A DNA stretch of 64,000 nt, taken from contig NZ_BAAAWN010000001.1 of assembly GCF_039535095.1 (NCBI RefSeq), positions 2,232,001 to 2,296,000 on the forward strand, read 5' to 3'. Both the position numbers and the translations under genes were made by a program. Positions 35,348 through 44,592 of the stretch are shown in pieces. Origin of the DNA: Arthrobacter ramosus (GTDB lineage: Bacteria > Actinomycetota > Actinomycetes > Actinomycetales > Micrococcaceae). The notes under the pieces are model-generated. The model was given only the letters and a program-made list of their open reading frames with translations, was not told the origin of the DNA and ran no database searches. How positions within the stretch are numbered: the first letter of the stretch is position 1; each line of letters starts with the position of its first letter.

Positions 35348-35644
35348 TTACGGCATGATCTTGTAGAGATCGACGACGGTCTCTTCCGGGGGCGACTCGA
35401 ATCCGCCCTCGATGCCCGCCTGCATGCGGGGCATGAGAATGCCGTCGCGGAATTTCTCCCAACTTTCCTTCGATTCATGGACGGCCATGATGGTCCAACC
35501 GCCGGCCGACGGGCCTGCGGCATGGAAAGTCTGTCCGTCGGGCAGGAGCCCCTCTCCTGGGTGGACGGCGGCAATTGACGCCTCGTATTGGTCTTTGGTG
35601 CCTCCTGGGAAGAAGTGCACGACTCCGTAGGGCGCGGCTTCCAT
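35348..35644 (-). CDS. Small dimeric alpha-beta barrel-like protein
   Basis: This 98-residue protein starts at ATG 35644 behind AAGGAG. The order of segments, YGVVHFFPGGTKDQYEASIA, then GWTIMAVHESKESWEKFRDG and a Glu-rich end (PPEETVVDLYKIMP), looks like the ferredoxin-like barrel fold of antibiotic-biosynthesis monooxygenase and related proteins. No catalytic residues can be named. It is followed by a strong terminator and seems monocistronic. Confidence 0.65.
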   Translation of the reverse strand: MEAAPYGVVHFFPGGTKDQYEASIAAVHPGEGLLPDGQTFHAAGPSAGGWTIMAVHESKESWEKFRDGILMPRMQAGIEGGFESPPEETVVDLYKIMP

Positions 35645-35746
35645 CTCTGCTCCTTGCTGGTGTGGACGGGTGTGGACATGCCAAGCAATAGACCCCGCTA
35701 CGCGGGATGTCAATGAGTTTTCATGGGCGGGATCCGAATCCGATAT

Positions 35747-36139
35747 TCAGGTCCAGAATTCGTCTGCCTTGGCCGTGTCCTCGAAGAACTCCCGGCCTTC
35801 GACAACCTTTCCGTCGCGGAGTACGAAGGAGATGGCAGTCGCAATGTCCAGGGTCTTTCCATCGCTTTCGGCGCGGCTTTGCTGGAGCCCGATTGTGTGG
35901 TTTTCTCCGCCGACGATGTCCTGGACCGTCGCTTGGAAGGTACCTTGGGAGCGCGCCCCGAGCTCGCCGAAATACGCCAGGATCGCGTCGCGTCCTTGCT
36001 TCGTCCCGGACAGCACGCCATTTCCAGCTGCGTACCAGACTGCGTCCTCCGCGAACAGCTCGCTGAGTGCCGCCAGATCACCTGTGTTAAAGGCCTCGTA
36101 TCCCCGCCGGACCAATTCGGCGTTTTCTGTAGCTCCCAT
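35747..36139 (-). CDS. SnoaL/NTF2-like protein
   Basis: This 130-residue protein starts at ATG 36139 with GGAGAGG upstream. AELVRRGYEAFNTGDLAALS, FAEDAVWYAAG, GRDAILAYFGEL and FVLRDGKVVEGREFFED are the classic elements of the cone-shaped SnoaL/NTF2 fold. Members bind or isomerise small hydrophobic molecules; the ligand cannot be inferred here. Confidence 0.83.
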   Translation of the reverse strand: MGATENAELVRRGYEAFNTGDLAALSELFAEDAVWYAAGNGVLSGTKQGRDAILAYFGELGARSQGTFQATVQDIVGGENHTIGLQQSRAESDGKTLDIATAISFVLRDGKVVEGREFFEDTAKADEFWT

Positions 36140-36289
36140 GTCGGATACCTCTCCGTCATCCTCGTCGGTCAATGGGACGGCTTAAGGCTATTCCTGGGCA
36201 GGGTGCCTGTCGATGGAAAGCTCGAAGTTCGGGAACCACAGTGGCAAGCTTGACCACAAAGACGCCGCACCCACAGGGAGGGTAAAGCC

Positions 36290-37141
36290 GTGATTGACAC
36301 CGCTGAGGCCGTTCTTCACGACGGCACGACCATCGCCGTAACCATCCACGGAAACGGACGCGCCCTGATGCTCCCGGCCCGCTTCGCCCCCTATCCCCCG
36401 GACGAAGCCGAAACGATGCGCCGCTGGGGCGCTGACCCGGATCTGGGACCCAAGCTGGTGAATGGACTCGCGCGATCCCACCGTGTCGTCGTCGCCGATT
36501 ATGAAAGCCACCGGATGGCACACCCCGCACCGGACACCCTTACTCCAGGGAATGTCACGGCTGATCTCCTTGCCATCGCCGACGCCGCTGATGCCGGCAG
36601 CTTCGCCTACTACGGTTACTCCTGGCTGGCACTCTGCGGGCTGCAACTCGCAATCCGTACCGACCGGCTCTGGGCACTAGTGATGGGCGGATTCCCACCC
36701 CTCGATGGGCCTTACGAGAGCATGTTGGCGGTGACCCGGGCAGCACATTCGATGTCCACGCAATCCGCCGACCTGGTTCCTTCACCTAGCCCTGACGTTG
36801 AGCCCGGGGACTGGGATTCGGTGCCCGTTCAAACGAACGACGCACAGACCCGTCAATTCGTCACCCTCTACGGAGCCCTTCAGGACTTCGACGATCCCTC
36901 CGCCGAAGTCCCGCCGGGCTTGCCCCGACTCGCCTTCGCAGGGGCGGACGACCGGATCGATTACGGCCCGGCATGGGGCAACGTTCACGTAAGGATCGGC
37001 GAACCCCTGACGACACACAAGCAAGCCCTCATTGACACCGGGTGGGATGTCCAAGTGCTCCCTGGCCTCGATCACATCGGGGCGATGCATAGCTCCGTCG
37101 TCTTGCCTCTCCTGACGGACTGGCTACGGAAGGTCGGCTAG
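36290..37141 (+). CDS. Alpha/beta-hydrolase-like protein with atypical nucleophile elbow
   Basis: This 283-residue protein starts at GTG 36290 after GGGAGGG. The alpha/beta-hydrolase pattern is visible: HRVVVADYESH, AYYGYSWLALCGLQLAIRTD as nucleophile elbow, LPRLAFAGADDRIDYG with the acid, and LPGLDHIGAMH with the His. The elbow reads G-Y-S-W-L instead of the usual G-x-S-x-G, so the second glycine is replaced by Leu. The catalytic triad could still be complete. The substrate is unknown. Confidence 0.72.
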   Translation: MIDTAEAVLHDGTTIAVTIHGNGRALMLPARFAPYPPDEAETMRRWGADPDLGPKLVNGLARSHRVVVADYESHRMAHPAPDTLTPGNVTADLLAIADAADAGSFAYYGYSWLALCGLQLAIRTDRLWALVMGGFPPLDGPYESMLAVTRAAHSMSTQSADLVPSPSPDVEPGDWDSVPVQTNDAQTRQFVTLYGALQDFDDPSAEVPPGLPRLAFAGADDRIDYGPAWGNVHVRIGEPLTTHKQALIDTGWDVQVLPGLDHIGAMHSSVVLPLLTDWLRKVG

Positions 37142-37215
37142 GCCTGCTTGTATTGACGCCTGCTTGTATTGCCGAGGCTCTTGAGACACATCCGGGCCGG
37201 TGGGACGATGAAGCC

Positions 37216-37899
37216 GTGAATCCCTTCCTCGAATTTGTCGGCCACTACTGGTGGCTGGTCTTTCCGCTGAGCGGATTGGCTGGTGGTTGGGCGCGGTCCT
37301 GGTCCAGGGCCAGCGAACGGCGGCACCGCCGTCGGGTGGAGCTCTATCAGCTCCAGAACCGCGCAGCTCAAGCGGAGCAAGCCAGCCAGACGGAAGTCCT
37401 GCGGCTGCAAGAGGCACACGACGCCGTGAACCGGCGATGGCTAGAATACGAACTCGACGTCGGAAAACTCATCGATTTTCCGGTCATGTCGGATGTCCGC
37501 GAACCGCTCACCGTAGCGTTTCTTCGGGCCAAACGGGAGGCTGACGGCTTGCGTCCGGCAACTCCGGGAGAAATCACGACGGCGGTCCGGCTGGCGGAGT
37601 ATCGCGCGGCCGTCCGCAGCTTCGAACTGGCGTTCGATGTGGCAGAGCGGGAAGCCAGACGCATCAAGGACGGCAATTTCACCGAGCCCGAGCGCCAGCG
37701 GCTGGCGACTGCCAGAAAGCTGCTCAGGATTGCTTCGGATAATGCAGCGACGCCGGCAGAGCGGCAGACAGCGTACAAGCGCGCCCGGCGCGAATTGGAC
37801 GGTCTGATCGTCCTGCCCGAAGCCACCATCGCAGCGTTGGAGGAGAAGATCGCCGGAATGCTCGACGCGCCAAAGGCTCCGGACTTCCATCAGAGCTGA
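37216..37899 (+). CDS. Membrane-tethered coiled-coil protein of unknown function
   Basis: I choose GTG 37216 because the product then begins at a membrane segment (NPFLEFVGHYWWLVFPLSGL); the frame from 37153 adds residues without a ribosome site. The remaining ~190 residues are charged and helical, with likely coiled coil (LQNRAAQAEQASQTEVLRLQ, EYRAAVRSFELAFDVAEREA). The family is not known to me. Proteins of similar layout occur near cell-envelope genes in actinobacteria, but nothing here fixes a role. Confidence 0.6.
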   Translation: MNPFLEFVGHYWWLVFPLSGLAGGWARSWSRASERRHRRRVELYQLQNRAAQAEQASQTEVLRLQEAHDAVNRRWLEYELDVGKLIDFPVMSDVREPLTVAFLRAKREADGLRPATPGEITTAVRLAEYRAAVRSFELAFDVAEREARRIKDGNFTEPERQRLATARKLLRIASDNAATPAERQTAYKRARRELDGLIVLPEATIAALEEKIAGMLDAPKAPDFHQS

Positions 37900-37911
37900 C
37901 AGGCGCCGTTC

Positions 37912-38109
37912 TCAGTGTTTGACACGATGAATGATCACGTACTTGTGATGCTTCCTGTGTCGGGTCTTGGAACGACGTGGAGTCAGTCCTAGAGGGGGTA
38001 AACCAAGGGCTTTCCGCTTGGCTGACAACCGAATATTTGCGTAGATCAGAAAAACGAAGAAGCCCAGTGCTGGGATGATCAGCACGAATATCCACGGTAA
38101 ATTGCCCAC
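37912..38109 (-). CDS. Small membrane protein with basic tail
   Basis: GTG 38109 follows AGGAGG six bases upstream. The 65-residue product has one strong membrane helix (LPWIFVLIIPALGFFVFLIY) and a very basic Lys/Arg/His-rich tail. The function is unknown. It converges on the coiled-coil gene and is divergent to the heat-shock gene. Confidence 0.6.
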   Translation of the reverse strand: MGNLPWIFVLIIPALGFFVFLIYANIRLSAKRKALGLPPLGLTPRRSKTRHRKHHKYVIIHRVKH

Positions 38110-38290
38110 GGCGCGCCTCCTATGCTCAGTTTCCGACCGAGCCTGGCAGACGTCAAGATTGCCCGATTCGGTCGTTGCTACCCACCTCCGCTCAGACCAA
38201 GGGCTATCCACGGGACCACGCTAGGCGTAGCTTTCTTTCATCCCGGCAAGTCTGAATTGACCCGCAGCCGGCACCTATCAGGAGGACATC

Positions 38291-38743
38291 ATGGACAACT
38301 TTCTCCGTCGCGGCGGACTCGAAGTCCCCGAGCCCGTCCGACGCTTCCTTCAAGGCGAATCCGACCCGTCGCTCCGCATCGAGCAATACCAAGAGGGGGA
38401 AACGCTCGTCGTCAGAGTGGATCTGCCGGGAATCGACCCCGAGTCCGACGTCGACATCAGCGTCGCCGACGACACCCTGCATATCCAGGCGCGGCGCGAG
38501 GAGGATGCCGAACGCATGGACAAGAAGGGCTACCGGAGCGAGCTCCGCTACGGCGAACGTTCCCGCAGCATTCCGTTGCCCCGCGGAGTGAGCCAGGACG
38601 GCATTGTCGCGACGTACGAGGATGGCGTCCTCGAAATCCGTATCCAGGTCCCCGAACAGTCAGAACCGCAGACAACTAAAATCCGTGTGGTCCGCAAGGG
38701 TGGCCGCGAATCCGATCAGTCTCCGGAGGAGCCAGGTAACTAG
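38291..38743 (+). CDS. Hsp20/alpha-crystallin small heat-shock protein
   Basis: This 150-residue chaperone holds unfolding proteins in solution without ATP. The alpha-crystallin domain runs from ~residue 28 (LRIEQYQEGETLVVRVDLPG) to ~130, with the conserved YGxFxRxIxLP-like YGERSRSIPLPRGV and a GVLEIRI strand. AGGAGG precedes the ATG at 38291. I found no CIRCE or HAIR (CTTGAGT-N7-ACTCAAG) operator in the 180 bases upstream. Confidence 0.9.
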   Translation: MDNFLRRGGLEVPEPVRRFLQGESDPSLRIEQYQEGETLVVRVDLPGIDPESDVDISVADDTLHIQARREEDAERMDKKGYRSELRYGERSRSIPLPRGVSQDGIVATYEDGVLEIRIQVPEQSEPQTTKIRVVRKGGRESDQSPEEPGN

Positions 38744-38762
38744 CCCAGCCGAAGACGCAAGC

Positions 38763-40248
38763 CTAACGACCCCCGCCCCGCCCGTTTGCTCGCCGCACTT
38801 TTTGGAACCGCGGGGCCGGCCCCTTGTCCTGGGGAGCGGTAGCGTCCAGAGCGGTGGCGGGCATCGCGAGGACAGCGACGACGGTGAGCGCGGCGCTCAC
38901 AAGCACAGCGAGAAATACTGCCGCAGAGGCAAATACAACTGCCTGCGAGCTCTTCCCGCCACCGGGGCTGCCGGCATAGATTGCATTCGCGACGGCGCCG
39001 AAAACTGCTACGCCAAGCGAACTGCCGATGGATCGCGCGAAGAGGTTGGTTCCCGTCACGACTCCGCGCTCGTGCCATTCGACGCTGGACTGGGCCGCGA
39101 TCAGGCTAGGGGTTGCAAGAAGCCCGAGTCCGAGCCCGGCAACGAAGCAACTGCTTGCGACGAGCACGAGGTTCGGCGTGTATGCCGTCACGGCGAGGGC
39201 CGCCGAACCGATAAGGGTAACGGTGATTCCGATCAGCGCGGTTGCCCGGAAGCCGATCCGAAGGTAGAAGCGGCCCGACTGCGAAGCGCTGATCGGCCAG
39301 CCGATTGTCAGGGCTGCCAGGGATAGGCCCGCAGTGAGTGGCGACACCGAAAGGGCGCCTTGAAGGAAGGTCGGAACGTACGAGGTGAGGCCAAGCACGA
39401 TTGCTCCGGCCCCGAAGGAGATCAGTGCGGTCGTGGCGAGAAGGCGTCTCGAAACGACCCACGGCGGAAGAACAGGTTCAGCCGCTCGTCTCTCGACCAC
39501 GACGAAGGCAACTAGCAAAACCGAACCAATGGCGAACACTGCGATGCTGATCGGAGAGTCCCAGGCCCATGCCTGGCCACCTTCCAGGGCGCCGAGGATG
39601 GTCAAGGTTAACGTGACCGTGAGAAGAGCGGCTCCAAGATAATCGACGCGGTGCCTTACCCGTTCGATGTTCTCCTGGAACCTTTGAACCAGCATCCACG
39701 CAGCCACGATGCAGAGCGGAACGTTGACCAGGAAGATTCCGCGCCAAACTCCAAGCGAGGAGAACACCCCGCCCAGAGTTGGGCCGACAACCGACGACGT
39801 CGCCCAGACGCTGGCGAGGTAGCCTTGCACCTTCGCGCGCTCGGCCAGGGTGTAGATATCGCCGGCGATGGTAATGGCCACAGGCAGGACCGCGCCGGCA
39901 CCCAAGCCCTGCACCACGCGGAAGGCAATGAGCGCAGGCATGCTCCACGCCAACCCGCAAAGGATCGATCCGAACAGGAAAGAGTCCAATGCCAGTGAGA
40001 ATGATCGGCTTCCGACCCGCCATGTCGGAGAGCTTCGCGTAGACCGGAACCGAGACGGCCTGCGCGAGCAGGTAGGCGGAGAAGAGCCACGGGAACGAGG
40101 CGAACCCGCCGATTTCATGGACGATCGACGGCACCGCGGTGGCCACGATGGTGGCATCGATCGCGACGAGGCCGCTCGAGAGCATCAGGGCTATGAGTAT
40201 CGGGCCCCGTTTGGAACGGAAGCCTACGCCGTCACTTTGAGTTGCCAT
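38763..40248 (-). pseudogene. MFS drug-efflux transporter (DHA2-like) with apparent frameshift
   Basis: The N-terminus from ATG 40248 (IALMLSSGLVAIDATIVATA, PSIVHEIGGFASFPWLFSAY, LSDMAGRKPIILTGIG) and the rest (LFGSILCGLAWSMPALIAFR, VVQGLGAGAVLPVAITIAGD, ...) lie in different frames. One extra base in an A-run at 39979-39981 (T-run on the coding strand) explains it; removing it gives ILTGIGLFLFGSILCG without a gap. The intact protein would have 14 helices and belong to the multidrug:H+ antiporter DHA2 branch. As written the product is truncated. Confidence 0.8.
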
Positions 40249-40351
40249 GTTTGGCCTGTCTTTCCCCTAGACCCCGGCGTATCCTAATTACGTTCCCGGC
40301 ACGGGCCTCGGCCGGCACTATTCTCTGAACCCACTCAGTTAGGCGTCATCC

Positions 40352-40579
40352 ATGGAGATGAACATCAGGGACCACTGGGACATGCTCAGCCCCGAAACGC
40401 AGCATTGGCTAACCGACAACCCCGGATGCGTGGTCCTACCGCGAACGATCACGGAAATAATCCATCAGGAAACCGGCATCACTCCGGATGCCGACCGGCA
40501 CAGCCAAGTCAGCCTCTCTCCCGAGGATCTGAGCTTCATCCTGGCCAAGGCCGAAGGGGGCCCGGTCCGGCCGAAGTGA
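40352..40579 (+). CDS. Small NPGC-PRTIT family protein, copy 2
   Basis: This 75-residue protein is a paralogue of the product of 1504-1755. Shared core: W(D/N)xLxPxTQxW(L/F)xDNPGCV, (V/L)PRTIT and a C-terminal ED(L/R)xFIxAKA. The ribosome site before ATG 40352 is weak; the ATG at 40358 may also be used. The function is unknown. Two copies in 40 kb suggest a lineage-specific family. Confidence 0.65.
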   Translation: MEMNIRDHWDMLSPETQHWLTDNPGCVVLPRTITEIIHQETGITPDADRHSQVSLSPEDLSFILAKAEGGPVRPK

Positions 40580-40588
40580 TCGACCCGG

Positions 40589-40990
40589 TCATTCGTCGCC
40601 GTCGTCATCCGCTGGCGCCGGTGGATTTACTGCCCCACGTAGCGGTCCCACTGCCCCGTCCGTGCCGTAGTCGCCTTCGGCGTACTGTCCGATTTCCGAC
40701 TCCGCTGTACGCCCCGGAACGGCTCCCGCGTCGCCGAGGTCGGCTTCTGCGTAGCGCCCGGATTCCTTGGCCTTCTTACCCAACGGTTCGGGCAAGCCGC
40801 CTTGGCTACCAGCTGCGCCGTAGTCGCCTTCGCTGTATTGGCCTTCTTCGTCTTCGGAGTGCCGCCCGGGCTCCGTTCCCGTCTTGCCGTAGTCTCCCTC
40901 GACGTACCGGCCCCGGAGTTCCGGTTCCTCGGGAGTTCCGCTCTTCTCTTCGTCAGTGGGTTCTTCGACGCCGCTGCTGCTGTCGGTCAT
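40589..40990 (-). CDS. Acidic EGDYG-repeat protein
   Basis: This 133-residue protein is very acidic and without hydrophobic core. Two ~34-residue units each carry two tyrosine motifs: GRYVEGDYG...GQYSEGDYG and GRYAEADLG...GQYAEGDYG, joined by PGR(H/T)-type linkers. AAAGG seven bases before ATG 40990 is a good start signal. The gene overlaps the 3' end of rhaB by 38 bases and lies last in the rhamnose operon. It looks disordered; I know no function. Confidence 0.7.
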   Translation of the reverse strand: MTDSSSGVEEPTDEEKSGTPEEPELRGRYVEGDYGKTGTEPGRHSEDEEGQYSEGDYGAAGSQGGLPEPLGKKAKESGRYAEADLGDAGAVPGRTAESEIGQYAEGDYGTDGAVGPLRGAVNPPAPADDDGDE

Positions 40991-42542
40991 GATCTTGCCT
41001 TTCCCGCAACCAACTTTGCGTCTCTTCGGCGCCTTCTAAGTCTAGCGGGGGGCTTTGCGGCACAACAGGCGTTGTTAGCCTCTGGAGGCTCTTCGGCTCG
41101 TAGCTTTCAAGCTGGACGCTGGCCCTCAGGAGTGCCCGGAGTTCGGACAGGCCTCCGGTAACGGCTCGTGCGGCCCGGGCCTGAACCAGTACGTTCCCGA
41201 GCGCCGTGGCTTCCACGGGGCCGGCAACAACCGTCTTGCCAGTGGCATCAGCGGTGAGCTGGCACAGCAGCCTGTTCTGCGAGCCGCCGCCGACGATGTG
41301 GATCACCGACGTCTGCTTCCCGGAGAGTTCTTCGGCGCGCGCCAGGGTCCTGGCGTAGGCGGCCGCGAGGCTGTCCAGGATGCAGCGCACGACGGCGGCT
41401 GGCCGGTCCGGGAGGACGGCACCGCCGGCGCGCACCGCGGATCGGATGCGGTCCGGCATGTTGTCCGGGGCGATGAACGCCGGGTCGTCGGCGTTGATTT
41501 GGGGGCCGCCGGCGGGAAGAGCCGCCGCGGACTCCAGGAGCGGGGCTAGTTCCTGTCGATGCCCTTCGGCGGCCCAGGTGCGTTGGCATTCGCTGAGCAA
41601 CCACAGGCCACCGACGTTGCGCAGGTACCTGATGGTGCCGTCGACGCCCCGCTCGTTGGTGAAGTTCGCCAAGCGGCTTGCTTCATCGAGGACCGGGCTG
41701 TCCAGTTCCACACCCACGAGGGACCAGGTGCCGGAGGAAATGTAGGCGAAGTCTTCTTGCCGGGCGGGAACGGCTGCCACGGCCGAGGCGGTGTCGTGCG
41801 ATCCCACGGCAACCACAGCAGTCTCCGCCGGCAACCCTGTCCGGGCCGCGATCTCCGGCAGTAGCGTGCCTGCGGTCTCGCCTGGCTGGATAATGGCCGG
41901 GAACAGGTTTTTGGGTAAGCCGAGTGCCTTGAAGAATTCGCTGGCCCACTCCCCCGCGACGGCGTCAAAAAGCCCGGTGGTGGAAGCATTCGTGGCCTCG
42001 GTACGGCGTTGCCCGCTCAGCTTGAACGCAATCAAGTCCGGGATGAGCAACGCCTGGACGCCGCGCAGTTCACGTTCGGTGGCGAGCTGGTAGAGCGTAT
42101 TGAACTGAAGGAACTGCAGTCCGCTGGTGGCATAGAGCCGCGCCGGATCCAGCGCCTTGTGGACGTCCGCGACGGCGGTGCGGCCGCGCTCGTCGCGGTA
42201 GCTGAACGGCTGGGTACGCAGGGCACCGGAAGCATCCACGAGTCCGTAGTCAACAGCCCACGTATCGATGCCGATGCTGGTGATCCGCTCCCCGCTTGCG
42301 GCGGCCGTTTCAGCGGCCGCCGCAAGTCCCTTGAGCACCTCGTCGAACAGGGCGTCGAAGTCCCAGTGGAGTCCGCCGTCGAGCTCTAGGAGGCCGTTGG
42401 GGAAACGGTGCACCGTTTCGAGCGAGACTGATTTTCCGGACGCAGGCCGCCCGCCGGTGACCCGGCCGAGCATGACGCGGCCCGAGGACGCTCCGATATC
42501 GACCGCGGCGAAAACGCCGCCGGCATTGGCCTGTCCGTTCAT
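40953..42542 (-). CDS. rhaB: L-rhamnulokinase
   Basis: This 529-residue FGGY-family kinase phosphorylates L-rhamnulose. VFAAVDIGASSGRVMLG is the N-terminal phosphate loop, ITSIGIDTWAVDYGLVD and AVGSHDTASAVAAVPA are typical of RhaB, and VIHIVGGGSQNRLLCQLTAD is the C-terminal ATP motif. ATG 42542 overlaps the stop of the aldolase gene (ATGA). The protein ends about 45 residues later than usual RhaB proteins (after LESYEP), running into the next gene. Either this tail is natural or the original stop was lost. Confidence 0.9.
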   Translation of the reverse strand: MNGQANAGGVFAAVDIGASSGRVMLGRVTGGRPASGKSVSLETVHRFPNGLLELDGGLHWDFDALFDEVLKGLAAAAETAAASGERITSIGIDTWAVDYGLVDASGALRTQPFSYRDERGRTAVADVHKALDPARLYATSGLQFLQFNTLYQLATERELRGVQALLIPDLIAFKLSGQRRTEATNASTTGLFDAVAGEWASEFFKALGLPKNLFPAIIQPGETAGTLLPEIAARTGLPAETAVVAVGSHDTASAVAAVPARQEDFAYISSGTWSLVGVELDSPVLDEASRLANFTNERGVDGTIRYLRNVGGLWLLSECQRTWAAEGHRQELAPLLESAAALPAGGPQINADDPAFIAPDNMPDRIRSAVRAGGAVLPDRPAAVVRCILDSLAAAYARTLARAEELSGKQTSVIHIVGGGSQNRLLCQLTADATGKTVVAGPVEATALGNVLVQARAARAVTGGLSELRALLRASVQLESYEPKSLQRLTTPVVPQSPPLDLEGAEETQSWLRERQDHDRQQQRRRRTH

Positions 42543-44590
42543 CGCAGGAAGGCCGCGGCGACGCCCGCGTCGACCGGGATGTGCAGGCCGGTGGTGTGCG
42601 AGAGTTCGTTGCTGGTGAGCACGGCGGCGGCGTTGGCCACGTGCTCGGGCAGGACTTCGCGCTTGAGCAGGGTGCGCTGGGCGTAGTACTTGCCCAGTTC
42701 CTGCTCCTCGACGCCGTAGACGGCGGCGCGCTTGGCGCCCCAACCGCCGGCGAAGATCCCGGAGCCGCGGACCACGCCGTCGGGGTTGATGCCGTTGACG
42801 CGGATGCCGTACTCGCCCAGTTCAGCGGCCAGCAGGCGGACCTGGTGGGCCTGGTCTGCCTTGGTGGCGGAGTAGGCGATGTTGTTCGGGCCCGCGAATA
42901 CCGAGTTCTTGGAGGAAATGTAGACGATGTCCCCGCCCATGCCCTGGTCGATCATGACCTTGGCCGCGGCTTTGGAGACCAGGAACGAGCCCTTGGCCAT
43001 GACGTTGTGCTGCAGGTCCCAGTCCTTCCCGGTGGTTTCCAGGAGCGGCTTGGAGATGGACAGTCCCGCGTTGTTCACCACCAGGTCGAGTCCGCCGAAG
43101 GCCAGGACGGCTTCCTGGATGGCGGCGGCGATCTGGGCTTCGTCGGTGACGTCTGCTTGGACTCCGATGGCGACGTCGTCACCGCCGAGTTCGGCGGCGA
43201 CTGCCTGCGCGTTGTCCAGGTTGAGGTCCGCGATGACCACGCAGGCGCCCTCCGCGGCGAGGCGGGTGGCGATCGCCTTGCCGATGCCCGACGCCGCGCC
43301 CGTCACCAAGGCGATGCGCGTGGCGTGGGACTTCGGCTTGGGCATCCGGGCCAGCTTGGCCTCTTCAAGGGCCCAGTATTCGATCCGGAACTTCTCGGAT
43401 TCCTCGATCGGGGCGTAGGAGGAGATGGCCTCGGCGCCGCGCATCACGTTGATCGCGTTCAGGTAGAACTCTCCGGCGACGCGGGCTGTCTGTTTGTCCT
43501 TGCCGTAGGAGAACATGCCCACGCCGGGGACCAGGACGATGGCCGGGTCAGCCCCGCGCAGGGCGGGCGAATCGGCGTGGGCGTGGCGGTCGTAGTAAGC
43601 CTGATAGTCCTCGCGGTATGCGGCGTGGAGGTCTTTCAGGCGTGCGGTGCTCTCCTCGATGCCGGCGTCGGCGGGCAGGTCCAGGACGAGCGGCTTGACC
43701 TTGGTACGCAGGAAGTGGTCAGGGCAGGAGGTGCCCAGCGCCCCCAGGCGGGGATGCCCGGCTCCTTCGAGGAACTCCAGGACACGCGGATCGTCGCTGA
43801 AGTGGCCCACCTGCGGCTTGTCGGCCGAAGCGAGGCCGCGGATGACGGGAGCCAACGCGGCCGCCTTGGCGCGACGCTCGGCTTCCGGGAGCGCGGTGTA
43901 GCCGGGGAGTTTGGCGCCGAACGGCTCGGCCTTGCCGTTCTGGGCAATGTAGCGTTCGGCCTGCTCGATGATCCAGAGGGAGTTGGCCTCGGCTTCCCCG
44001 CTCGTGGCTCCCCACGCGGTGATGCCGTGGCCGCCCAGGATCGTGCCGATGGCCTGCGGGTTGGCTTCCTTGACCGCTGCGATGTCCAAGCCGAGCTGGA
44101 AGCCCGGGCGGCGCCAGGGAACCCATACAACCTTGTTACCGAAGATCTTGGACGTCAGCGCTTCGCCGTCCACCGCCGTCGCTATCGCGATGCCCGAGTC
44201 CGGGTGCAGGTGGTCCACGTGTGCGGCATCGACGAGTCCATGCATGGCGGTATCGATCGAGGGCGCGGCGCCGCCCTTGCCGAACAGGCAGTAATCGAAG
44301 GCGGCCACCATGTCGTCTTCGCGCTCGACGCCGGGGTAAACAGCCTTGAGTGCCTGCAGCCGGTCCAGGCGCAAAACGGCCAGGTTTTCGGCCTTCAGGG
44401 TTCCCAGGTCGCCGCCGGATCCCTTGACCCAGAGGAGCTCGACGTCCTCCCCGGTGACGGGGTCCGTCTCCGTGCCCTTCGCCGAGGTGTTCCCTCCGGC
44501 GAAGTTCGTGTTCCGCTTGTCCGCGCCGAGGCGGTTGGAACGGGTGATCAGTTCCTCAACAGTCTTGTTAGTTGTGTTCTGCATGTTCAT
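42539..44590 (-). CDS. Bifunctional L-rhamnulose-1-phosphate aldolase / short-chain dehydrogenase
   Basis: This 683-residue protein fuses two enzymes. Residues ~1-400 are a class II aldolase/adducin-type domain (LITRSNRLGADKRNTNFAGG, HLHPDSGIAIA zinc His, GGHGITAWG) that cleaves rhamnulose 1-phosphate to DHAP and L-lactaldehyde. From ~420 an SDR domain follows (ALVTGAASGIGKAIATRLA, VNNAGLS, catalytic YSATK), expected to oxidise or reduce the lactaldehyde. ATG 44590 lies two bases after the rhaI stop. Such fusions are known from actinobacterial, bacillar and rhizobial rhamnose operons. Confidence 0.92.
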   Translation of the reverse strand: MNMQNTTNKTVEELITRSNRLGADKRNTNFAGGNTSAKGTETDPVTGEDVELLWVKGSGGDLGTLKAENLAVLRLDRLQALKAVYPGVEREDDMVAAFDYCLFGKGGAAPSIDTAMHGLVDAAHVDHLHPDSGIAIATAVDGEALTSKIFGNKVVWVPWRRPGFQLGLDIAAVKEANPQAIGTILGGHGITAWGATSGEAEANSLWIIEQAERYIAQNGKAEPFGAKLPGYTALPEAERRAKAAALAPVIRGLASADKPQVGHFSDDPRVLEFLEGAGHPRLGALGTSCPDHFLRTKVKPLVLDLPADAGIEESTARLKDLHAAYREDYQAYYDRHAHADSPALRGADPAIVLVPGVGMFSYGKDKQTARVAGEFYLNAINVMRGAEAISSYAPIEESEKFRIEYWALEEAKLARMPKPKSHATRIALVTGAASGIGKAIATRLAAEGACVVIADLNLDNAQAVAAELGGDDVAIGVQADVTDEAQIAAAIQEAVLAFGGLDLVVNNAGLSISKPLLETTGKDWDLQHNVMAKGSFLVSKAAAKVMIDQGMGGDIVYISSKNSVFAGPNNIAYSATKADQAHQVRLLAAELGEYGIRVNGINPDGVVRGSGIFAGGWGAKRAAVYGVEEQELGKYYAQRTLLKREVLPEHVANAAAVLTSNELSHTTGLHIPVDAGVAAAFLR

Positions 44591-44592
44591 GC

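Noticed and set aside
38110..38290. CIRCE or HAIR heat-shock operator before the Hsp20 gene
   Set aside because: No CTTGAGT-N7-ACTCAAG or TTAGCACTC-type inverted repeat was found.
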